Shown here in pieces: positions 1 to 5,024 of a stretch of 5,288 nt of DNA. Within the stretch, counting starts at the first letter, position 1; each line of letters opens with the position of its first letter. The stretch comes from JABDGZ01 sp964483785 (GTDB lineage Bacteria > Omnitrophota > Gorgyraeia > Zapsychrales > Fredricksoniimonadaceae). Location of the stretch: assembly GCA_964483785.1 (NCBI GenBank), contig CAZACW010000087.1, positions 1-5,288 of the forward strand. The letters are read 5' to 3'. The position numbers and the translations under genes were made by a program. The notes under the pieces were generated by a model. The model was not told the DNA's origin and made no database searches. It saw nothing but the letters and a program-made list of their open reading frames with translations.

Positions 1-1
1 C

Positions 2-1294
2 GGGAATTTTGCCATTTCCGGCTATCGCATTTACACGAACACTCCCATAAGCGGGGCCATGGGCGGCTTCGGCGGGGTGCAAAGCGGTTTTGCCATCGAG
101 TCGCACATGGACATGGTGGCCAAGGACATCGGCATGGACCCCATTGCCTTTCGCCTGAAGAACATCACGCACGCCAACATGGTGACCGTGAATAAGATGG
201 TTTTGACTACCAACGGCATGCGCGAATGCATCGAAAAGGCGGCAGAGGCCTGCCAGTGGAATAAAAAATGGGGCAGGCAAAAACATTTGAAACGGGGCAT
301 CGGCATCGGCATTGCCGCGGATGTGATGGGTTCCAAAATGTACAAATCGCATGAATCCGCCGGGGCCATTGTCAAGGTGGAGGAGGACGGTTCGGTTTAT
401 CTTTTCACCGGCGCTGCGGACACCGGCCAAGGGTCCAACACCGCCTTGTCCCAAATCGCCGCCCATGAACTGGGTGTGAGTTTCAGCCGCATCAAATGCA
501 AGGCCGGTGATACGGAAATCACGCCTTTTGATACCGGCTCCTTTGCCAGCCGCGTCACCTTTATTTCCGGAAACGCCGCGCTTTTGGGCGCCCGGGACGC
601 CAAGAAACAAATTTTGGAGATCGTGGCCAAGGACCATGAACTGAACATGGATGATCTGGACATTAAGGCGGAGAAGGTGGTTATTAAAAAAGACGGGCGT
701 GTCCTGATGAATTTTGACAAGGCCCTGGAGCTTTGCTATTCCTTTAAATACGGCAAGCAGATCATCGGCCGCGGCAGTTATAATCCGAAAACTACACCGA
801 TTGATTTCCGTTCAGGCGAGGGCAATGTGTCCGGCTCCTACGGCTTTGAGGCCCAGATTGTGGAAGTTGAGGTCAACACCGATACCGGAGAGGTCAAATT
901 GCTTGAAATCTGGGACGCCCATGATATCGGCAAGGCCATCAATCCGCAGTCTGTGGAGGCCCAGATCGAGGGTTCCCTGGCCATGGGCATCGGCTACTCT
1001 TTTTATGAAGATTTGAAATTCAAAAACGGCCGCGTCTTAAACGCAAATTTTGCCGGCTACCGGGTGCCGCGTTCCATCGGCATTCCTAAAATGAATTGCC
1101 TGATGATCGAGACCAATGATCCGGAAGGGCCCTTCGGCGCCAAGGGCATGGGCGAGGCTTCTTTATTGCCTACTTCCGCGGCCATTGCTAATGCCGTGGA
1201 AGACGCGGTGGGCGTGCGCCTCATGGACCTGCCCATTACTCCGGATAAAATCATCAAAGCATTAAAGGAAAAGGCCTCCACAGCCCAAAAATAA
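2..1294 (+). CDS. Xanthine dehydrogenase-family molybdopterin-binding (large) subunit, 5' truncated
   Basis: The reading frame is open from base 2, so the gene starts outside the window; 430 residues remain, roughly the C-terminal half to 60% of a typical 750-800 residue subunit. These enzymes hydroxylate N-heterocycles or aldehydes at a molybdenum-cytosine-dinucleotide centre in the cytoplasm and normally work with separate FAD and 2Fe-2S subunits, which are not visible here. Seen directly: the active-site loop GAMGGFGGVQ followed by FAIESHMD near the left edge; the cofactor-binding Gln loop ADTGQGSNT, with GQG at 425-433; SFASRVTFISGNA at about 539-580; DIGKAINP at about 920-950; and GAKGMGEAS near the end, whose Glu (codon 1154-1156) matches the catalytic base of the family. 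The loop usually reads FRGFG; here Gly replaces the Arg. Family assignment is firm. The substrate (purine, nicotinate, aldehyde or other) cannot be told. The mocA and xdhC genes nearby supply its cofactor maturation. Confidence 0.95.
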   Translation, partial: GNFAISGYRIYTNTPISGAMGGFGGVQSGFAIESHMDMVAKDIGMDPIAFRLKNITHANMVTVNKMVLTTNGMRECIEKAAEACQWNKKWGRQKHLKRGIGIGIAADVMGSKMYKSHESAGAIVKVEEDGSVYLFTGAADTGQGSNTALSQIAAHELGVSFSRIKCKAGDTEITPFDTGSFASRVTFISGNAALLGARDAKKQILEIVAKDHELNMDDLDIKAEKVVIKKDGRVLMNFDKALELCYSFKYGKQIIGRGSYNPKTTPIDFRSGEGNVSGSYGFEAQIVEVEVNTDTGEVKLLEIWDAHDIGKAINPQSVEAQIEGSLAMGIGYSFYEDLKFKNGRVLNANFAGYRVPRSIGIPKMNCLMIETNDPEGPFGAKGMGEASLLPTSAAIANAVEDAVGVRLMDLPITPDKIIKALKEKASTAQK

Positions 1295-1324
1295 AAGAAA
1301 TTGTATTTTTCTTTCTAAAAATTT

Positions 1325-1333
1325 TGATAGAAT
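1325..1333 (+). promoter_or_regulatory. Possible extended -10 promoter for the lipoprotein gene
   Basis: TG-A-TAGAAT is an extended -10 element: TG, one base, then a hexamer matching TATAAT at five of six positions. It lies just after an A/T-rich stretch (about 1291-1325) that could act as an UP-like element. No good -35 box stands at 16-18 bp, which extended -10 promoters tolerate. Transcription would start near 1340 and place both downstream palindromes in a leader of about 86 nt. This is inferred from motif and position only. Confidence 0.4.
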
Positions 1334-1349
1334 ACCGTCAGTTTACATA

Positions 1350-1412
1350 GACCATCACAACCCCGGGGGTTGTGGTGGTCCACCCATCACAACCCCGGGG
1401 GTTGTGATGGTC
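1350..1412. repeat. Tandem pair of near-identical 29-bp palindromes (period 32 bp)
   Basis: Two copies, 1352-1380 and 1384-1412, differ at a single base (G1375 against A1407) and are separated by only CAC. Each is an inverted repeat centred on CCCCGGGGG: arms 1350-1364/1366-1380 (15 pairs, one of them G-T) and 1384-1396/1398-1410 (13 perfect pairs). Because each unit is a palindrome, the whole block is one too: 1350-1364 pairs perfectly with 1398-1412, and 1366-1378 pairs with 1384-1396 with one G-T. RNA could therefore form two short hairpins or one long one. No T-run follows, so this is not a standard intrinsic terminator. The block ends 13 bp before the lipoprotein start codon. It may be a REP-like extragenic palindrome, a paired operator, or a leader RNA structure. 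Confidence 0.9.
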
Positions 1413-1425
1413 GATCGGGACAATT

Positions 1426-1800
1426 ATGAGCCGTATTTCATTTTTTCTTCTTTTTTTAGTCATGGGCTTTGCCGGCTGCACGGTCTATCAGATCGATTCG
1501 AAAGACACGTCCCAGGAATATTATGCGCCCAAGACCAGCATTGACCAGGTGGCCTATGTTGAAAAGGTCGACAAGCCTTACACGGAAATCGCCACGGTGA
1601 CCGTGACCACGGAGAGGCGCCGGCCCATCGAGGAGGTCCTGCCTAAGCTCAAGCAGGAAGCCGGCATGCTGGGGGCAGATGCCATCACCGACGTGCAAGG
1701 CGATGCCACAGAATTGTGGAAGAAACTCAAGCCCCAGAAGCTCTTAGGCAATGCCTACATCCGCACCACCTACACCGCCCGCGCCATTGTCTGGAAATAA
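1426..1800 (+). CDS. Small probable lipoprotein, YbjQ/DUF4156-like
   Basis: The 124-residue product opens with a short positively charged start (MSR), a hydrophobic run (residues 4-15) and a lipobox-like F-A-G-C with the acylated Cys at 18. Phe at -3 is less usual than Leu. Thr at +2 fits outer-membrane sorting under the E. coli rule. The mature part has a strand-rich section with YTEIATVTVTTERRR (about 52-66), a helix with LKQEAGMLGADAI (about 75-87) and a final strand ending ARAIVWK. The KxxAxxLGADAI pattern recalls the YbjQ, DUF4156 and RcsF-type small envelope proteins, whose roles are mostly unknown; family membership is my inference. A weak GGGA at 1417-1420 precedes the ATG. Its TAA abuts the stop of the convergent mocA-like gene. 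It probably has its own promoter upstream of the palindromes. Confidence 0.85.
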   Translation: MSRISFFLLFLVMGFAGCTVYQIDSKDTSQEYYAPKTSIDQVAYVEKVDKPYTEIATVTVTTERRRPIEEVLPKLKQEAGMLGADAITDVQGDATELWKKLKPQKLLGNAYIRTTYTARAIVWK

Positions 1801-2382
1801 TTAATCTTCTTTTTTGATTTCTTCAAATTCCTGGGGGGTATTGAAGCTTTGGACGATGCCCTTATCCTCAATGTCCAGCGTTTGGACCTGATGCCGGGCC
1901 AGCAGGGCATTGAGGCCCTGGTCCAGGGGGAGTCCAAGGATTTCAGCTTTCAAACGCCGGTGAAAAAGCGGCGGATGGCCTTTTTTGCCGCGAAAGGCAG
2001 GGACTAAGATGTCAGGTTCATGCTTCTTGAAATGGGCGATCAGCTGATCAATACTTGAAGCCTTGACCAACGGACAGTCCACCGGCAACAGCAGGGCGGC
2101 CAGGGAGGCATCATCAACAGCTTTCCATCCAGCCTGCACAGAGGAGGTCTGCCCAAAATTGTAATCTTTGTTATAGACAACACGGATGCGGCTGTGTATA
2201 AATATAGATGGTTCTATTTCACGGGCGTGGGCGCCGAGCACCACGATGATTTGATCACAGGCGCTCTCCAGCAAGGTTTTTTGCATGTGCTCGATGATCG
2301 AAACATCCTTCAGCCGGGCCAGGGCCTTGGGCGAGCCGAAACGTTCGCTTAAACCTGCTGAAATCAAAACGCACGTGATCAT
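1801..2382 (-). CDS. mocA: MocA-like molybdenum cofactor cytidylyltransferase (MobA-like NTP transferase fold)
   Basis: The 193-residue product matches the NTP-transferase family that adds CMP to molybdopterin to make MCD, the cofactor form used by bacterial xanthine dehydrogenase-family enzymes. Seen: the nucleotide-binding N terminus LISAGLSERFGSPKAL (residues 6-21), GQTSSVQAG (77-85), LLLPVDCPLV (97-106), where Asp102 takes the place of the metal-binding Asp of the usual GDQP motif, and GKKGHPPLF (132-140), typical of MocA proteins. The first loop has A-G rather than the G-G of GTP-using MobA, which favours CTP. Length is normal. Start choice: ATG at 2382 puts the conserved loop right at the N terminus. 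No Shine-Dalgarno is present; instead a consensus promoter sits so close that the mRNA should be leaderless. The gene is convergent with the lipoprotein gene and divergent from the operon starting at 2441. Other members of the fold (e.g. MobA, or transferases of unknown substrate) are less likely given xdhC and the hydroxylase nearby. Confidence 0.88.
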   Translation of the reverse strand: MITCVLISAGLSERFGSPKALARLKDVSIIEHMQKTLLESACDQIIVVLGAHAREIEPSIFIHSRIRVVYNKDYNFGQTSSVQAGWKAVDDASLAALLLPVDCPLVKASSIDQLIAHFKKHEPDILVPAFRGKKGHPPLFHRRLKAEILGLPLDQGLNALLARHQVQTLDIEDKGIVQSFNTPQEFEEIKKED

Positions 2383-2388
2383 GGGACC

Positions 2389-2416
2389 ATTATAAACGCA
2401 CAGGGCCGGCTGTCAA
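2389..2416 (-). promoter_or_regulatory. Consensus sigma70 promoter of mocA, predicted leaderless
   Basis: On the minus strand TTGACA (2416-2411) and TATAAT (2394-2389) are both perfect consensus hexamers, separated by 16 bp. Six bases (GGTCCC) lie between the -10 and the ATG at 2382, so the normal start point about seven bases downstream falls on the A of the start codon. The mRNA would have no leader and no Shine-Dalgarno site, and indeed none is seen. Confidence 0.8.
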
Positions 2417-2440
2417 TCCGCGCCGCGCAAAGGGCGATCC

Positions 2441-2818
2441 ATGCTTTTCATTTATCTCGCTGTATTAGGCACAGCCATTATCTGGGTGGTGAAGACCTTA
2501 GGGCCTGAAATGGCCAAGCCGCCTTTGCCTGCGCCGACGGCCAAGAATACGCTTAAGGTGGTGCCTTATGAGCCTCCCAAACCTGTGGACAAAGCCGAGA
2601 AAGTCATCGAAAGGCTGGAGACGCTTTTGGCGGAAAAAAACAGGTCCATCAGCCTGCTGGAAACCGAATTGAAGGTTTTTCATACCCAGGTGTCCTCATT
2701 TGACAAGGTCAAGACCCTGCTGGAACAGGAAATCCAGCATCTGCGGGACCAAAACCGGATCTTTCGCTCCGAGCTCGGCCTGCCCGCGCTCCAATCAAAA
2801 GAAAATTCAATCAAATAG
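2441..2818 (+). CDS. Unknown membrane-anchored coiled-coil protein
   Basis: I do not recognise this 125-residue protein. Residues 1-17 form one hydrophobic segment, probably an uncleaved membrane anchor. A proline-rich linker follows (residues 22-48, with PPLPAPTAK and PYEPPKPVDK), then a long charged helix (about 49-112) with Leu/Ile spaced as in a coiled coil (L59, L62, I70, L73, L77, then L93, L94, I98, L101). The C terminus is short and polar. Such a layout suits a scaffold or a partner of a larger membrane complex, but nothing shows which. A Shine-Dalgarno AAAGGG (2429-2434) precedes the ATG at good spacing. It is the first gene of the likely five-gene + strand operon, with the cyclophilin gene starting 32 bp after its stop. 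Topology is unclear because positive charges flank only the C-terminal side of the hydrophobic segment. Confidence 0.75.
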   Translation: MLFIYLAVLGTAIIWVVKTLGPEMAKPPLPAPTAKNTLKVVPYEPPKPVDKAEKVIERLETLLAEKNRSISLLETELKVFHTQVSSFDKVKTLLEQEIQHLRDQNRIFRSELGLPALQSKENSIK

Positions 2819-2836
2819 CGTCCAGGATGTTTAAAG

Positions 2837-2843
2837 AAAGGAG
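2837..2843 (+). promoter_or_regulatory. Shine-Dalgarno site that sets the cyclophilin start
   Basis: AAAGGAG stands 7 bases before the ATG at 2851. The in-frame ATG at 2827 lies upstream of this site and has only a too-close AGG before it. Using 2851 also gives a cleaner signal peptide, without the charged MFKERRNC extension. Confidence 0.8.
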
Positions 2844-2850
2844 AAACTGT

Positions 2851-3405
2851 ATGGTCTTTATTTGCCGTTTGCTGTTTTTGTTATTTTGCGTTATCATACC
2901 TTTTTCAATCAGCCAAGCAGAAGGGGGCAGTGTGAATCCAACCATCGTTGTTTTGCAGACCAATCAGGGGGATATTGAACTGACCTTATTTCCGGACAAG
3001 GCCCCTAAGACCGTCGAGAATTTTGTGGGCCTGGTCAAAAAAGGCTATTATGACGGCCTGATCTTTCACCGCGTGATCAAGGGCTTCATGATCCAGGGAG
3101 GCGACCCCACAGGCACAGGCGCCGGCGGCAGCAGCCTCTGGGGCAAGGAATTTGCCGATGAAATCAGCCCGGACCTGGCGTTTGACAAGCCTGGTCTTTT
3201 GGCCATGGCCAACCGCGGTCCGGATACCAACGGCAGTCAATTTTTCATCACCACGGTGCCTACCACCTGGCTCAACGGCCACCATACGATTTTCGGTCAG
3301 GTGACCAAGGGCTATGAAAATGTGACCAAGATCGAGAACACCCAGACAGGCCAGGGGGACAGGCCTGTCCAGGACCAGAAGATCATTAAAGCTATAGTCC
3401 AATAA
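2851..3405 (+). CDS. Secreted cyclophilin-type peptidyl-prolyl cis-trans isomerase
   Basis: The 184-residue product is a single-domain cyclophilin, which speeds cis-trans isomerisation of X-Pro bonds during protein folding. Residues 1-23 form a Sec signal peptide (hydrophobic core 7-18, SQA before the likely cut after Ala23), so it should act in the periplasm; no lipobox Cys is seen. The domain spans about 31-184. Signature blocks are complete: FHRVIKGFMIQGGD (72-85) with catalytic Arg74, then TGTGAGG, MANRGPDTNGSQFFIT (119-134) and WLNGHHTIFGQV (140-151) with Trp140 and His145 in the active-site wall. Length is normal for the small bacterial type. It is second in the likely operon, 32 bp after the coiled-coil gene and 12 bp before xdhC. 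An in-frame ATG at 2827 would add eight residues but is less likely. Confidence 0.95.
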   Translation: MVFICRLLFLLFCVIIPFSISQAEGGSVNPTIVVLQTNQGDIELTLFPDKAPKTVENFVGLVKKGYYDGLIFHRVIKGFMIQGGDPTGTGAGGSSLWGKEFADEISPDLAFDKPGLLAMANRGPDTNGSQFFITTVPTTWLNGHHTIFGQVTKGYENVTKIENTQTGQGDRPVQDQKIIKAIVQ

Positions 3406-3417
3406 TGATCCAAACCG

Positions 3418-4215
3418 ATGTCTTCGGAAATCATTTATAAAGCGCTGGAAGCCGCACAAAAAGGCCGCAATTACGCCTTTGCCACAATTGTGGAGGCAAC
3501 GCTCAAAGGCACGCCCCGCAAAACCGGCGCTAAAATGATTGTATTGGACGACGGGACTTCCTACGGGACGATCGGCGGCGGCCGCAATGAGAAGGCCGCC
3601 ATTGCCGAGTGCCTCAAGGCCATCCAAGCGCGCCAAACCTCCAGCGTTACCTATAATTATTTCGGCAGAAAAGGCGAGTCTGTCTGCGGCGGACAGATCA
3701 AGGTCTTTATTGAGCCTTTTTTGGCTGTTGACCAATTGATCATCTGCGGGGCAGGCCATATCGCCCTGCCCTTGTCTGCCATGGCCAAGATCCTGGGATT
3801 TACGGTCATCATCATCGATGACCGCAAGGCTTTTGCCAATGCCGGACGTTTTCCCCATGCCGATCAAATCATCGTCGGAGCCCATGCCCAGATGCTTGGC
3901 CGGGTAAAGCTTGGGCCCCAGGCGTATGTGGCCATCGTCACCCAGGGCAATGAATATGATTTCGAATGCCTTCAAACCGTGGTAAAATCTCCGGCGGCGT
4001 ATATCGGGGTCATTTCCAGCAGGCCCAAAAGGGTCAAATTTTTCAGCCGCTTAAAAGCGGCGGGCGTCCCGGAGAAATTATTGAAACGCATCCATATCCC
4101 GATGGGCCTGGATATCGGGGCCCAGACGCCGGAAGAGATTGCCGCATCCATCATGGCTGAGATCATCGCGGTCAGAAACAAGAATCATATAGGCACCGAC
4201 AAATTTAAAAAATAA
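3418..4215 (+). CDS. xdhC: XdhC/CoxI-family molybdenum hydroxylase maturation factor
   Basis: The 265-residue product matches XdhC, the chaperone that binds molybdenum cofactor, gets it sulfurated and inserts it into xanthine dehydrogenase-type enzymes. The N-terminal XdhC/CoxI domain (about 15-102) shows ATIVEATLKGTPRKTGAKM (22-40), GTIGGGRNE (50-58) and CGGQIKVFIEP (90-100), with the conserved Cys90. A Rossmann-like domain follows: LIICGAGHIALPL (107-119), VIIIDDRKAFANAGRFP (130-146), then GVISSRPK, and HIPMGLDIGAQTPEEIAASI near the C terminus. Both domains look intact. No clear Shine-Dalgarno precedes the ATG; the cyclophilin stop lies 12 bp upstream, so translation is probably coupled to that gene. 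It is the maturation partner expected for the hydroxylase at the left edge but is separated from it by unrelated genes. The family assignment is firm; that it serves this particular hydroxylase is inferred. Confidence 0.93.
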   Translation: MSSEIIYKALEAAQKGRNYAFATIVEATLKGTPRKTGAKMIVLDDGTSYGTIGGGRNEKAAIAECLKAIQARQTSSVTYNYFGRKGESVCGGQIKVFIEPFLAVDQLIICGAGHIALPLSAMAKILGFTVIIIDDRKAFANAGRFPHADQIIVGAHAQMLGRVKLGPQAYVAIVTQGNEYDFECLQTVVKSPAAYIGVISSRPKRVKFFSRLKAAGVPEKLLKRIHIPMGLDIGAQTPEEIAASIMAEIIAVRNKNHIGTDKFKK

Positions 4216-4232
4216 ATCATAGGGAGGACAGC

Positions 4233-4649
4233 ATGGCTTTGACAAAGGAAGAGGCCCTGGACATTATCGCGGACGCAGGGTTCGGGTTTTTTGGCACGGT
4301 GGAAGGAACAAAACCCTGTGTCAGGCCCATGATGCCGTATCTGACGGAAGATGGACAACTTTTGCTGGCCTTGCTGGGGCGTTCCAGGACCATAACGCAA
4401 ATCAAGGGCAATCCCAACGTCGAGGTCTGCTTTGTAGACAGAAAGATGTGGTATTGCCGGGTCTCCGGGACCGCGGTGATCAGCGATGACCTGGCCAAAA
4501 AGCAGATGATCTTCGAGAATGTGCCCATGCTGCGCCAATATTTTGCCGGCCCCGAAGATCCTAATTTTCATATGGCCATCATTACGATCAAGACGGTCGA
4601 AGCCATGACGCCGCACAGCCGCCTGCCTGAAAATATCAGCTTGGGATAA
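4233..4649 (+). CDS. Pyridoxamine 5'-phosphate oxidase-like (FMN-binding split-barrel) protein
   Basis: The 138-residue product resembles the small single-domain PNPOx-like family, which bind FMN or related flavins and mostly have unproven substrates. Seen: a helical N terminus (TKEEALDIIADAG), the strand FGFFGTVEGTKPCVRPMMPY (17-36), a barrel strand LLLALLGRSRTITQIKGNP (43-61), NVEVCFVDRKMWYCRVSGTA (62-81), a short helical stretch with DDLAKKQMIFE, and a final strand FHMAIITIKTVEAMTP. The core pattern of short-chain general-stress or nitroreductase-like flavin proteins fits, but true pyridoxamine phosphate oxidase (about 200+ residues) does not. A strong Shine-Dalgarno GGGAGGA (4222-4228) lies 17 bp after xdhC, and the PilZ gene begins one base after its stop. 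Flavin or haem binding has to be tested; I claim only the fold. Confidence 0.85.
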   Translation: MALTKEEALDIIADAGFGFFGTVEGTKPCVRPMMPYLTEDGQLLLALLGRSRTITQIKGNPNVEVCFVDRKMWYCRVSGTAVISDDLAKKQMIFENVPMLRQYFAGPEDPNFHMAIITIKTVEAMTPHSRLPENISLG

Positions 4650-4650
4650 A

Positions 4651-5010
4651 ATGGCCGAGAATCAGCGCCAACATAAGAGAATCGACAAGCGTTTGACCCT
4701 GATGTATTGTGTGGCAGACACCTATCCCAGGCATTGGGACTTGACTGTCATCGAGAATATCAGCGTGGGGGGGATCAAATTCACCACCTCCTCGAACCTG
4801 GAATTGAAAAATAAATTTATCCTGGTGAAAATCAGGATCCCGGAACTACTGCCGCGCCATCTCGAATTGGAGGCCCTGGTCTTGAATGAAGAGCGGCACG
4901 TGGACGGTAAATTTTCTGAGGTCAGGGCCAAATTTGTCAATTTGACGGATTTGCAGAAGAAAGATTTGCCGGTGGTGGAAAATTTGGTGAAGCACTACGA
5001 TTCCAGGTAG
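4651..5010 (+). CDS. PilZ domain protein, predicted c-di-GMP receptor
   Basis: The 119-residue product is a single PilZ domain. Both c-di-GMP binding motifs are intact: RxxxR (R10-I-D-K-R14) near the N terminus and NxSxxG (N36-I-S-V-G-G41), followed by the usual beta-barrel strands, with a C-terminal helix (about 103-116). It should bind c-di-GMP and signal by protein contact, since no output domain is fused. The ATG is one base after the stop of the PNPOx-like gene; GGGA (4643-4646) inside that gene may act as the ribosome site, so translation is probably coupled. It is the last gene of the + strand cluster and runs tail to tail towards pntB, 14 bp away. Its partner and output (motility, secretion or exopolysaccharide) cannot be told from the window. 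Confidence 0.9.
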   Translation: MAENQRQHKRIDKRLTLMYCVADTYPRHWDLTVIENISVGGIKFTTSSNLELKNKFILVKIRIPELLPRHLELEALVLNEERHVDGKFSEVRAKFVNLTDLQKKDLPVVENLVKHYDSR

Positions 5011-5024
5011 GTGTAGCAGGAAGG

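Noticed and set aside
1294..1314. A/T inverted repeat just after the hydroxylase stop (AAAGAAA...TTTCTTT)
   Set aside because: Seven A-T-rich pairs with a 7-base loop make a very weak stem with no following T-run; more likely chance within an A/T-rich promoter region.
1350..1410. Hairpins as a rho-independent terminator of the hydroxylase gene
   Set aside because: Neither hairpin is followed by a T-run on the plus strand, and on the minus strand the following bases are also mixed. Transcript ends could still form here, but the standard signal is missing.
1352..1412. Tandem repeats as a CRISPR array
   Set aside because: Only two units, a 3-bp spacer and full palindromes; a CRISPR array would have spacers of about 30 bp and no reason to be palindromic throughout.
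2827..2850. Earlier ATG for the cyclophilin gene
   Set aside because: The strong Shine-Dalgarno lies downstream of it and fits the ATG at 2851; the added residues would put charged MFKERRNC before an already complete signal peptide.
3405..3440. Short frame starting at the ATG overlapping the cyclophilin stop (TAATG)
   Set aside because: Only 11 codons before a stop, out of frame with xdhC, and without similarity to anything recognisable.
2986..3975. Long open frame on the minus strand (329 codons)
   Set aside because: It lies antisense to both the cyclophilin and xdhC genes, crosses their boundary, has no recognisable motif, and its opposite strand has full family signatures in two genes.
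4185..4616. Minus-strand open frame of 143 codons
   Set aside because: Antisense shadow of the PNPOx-like gene, which has a strong ribosome site and family pattern.
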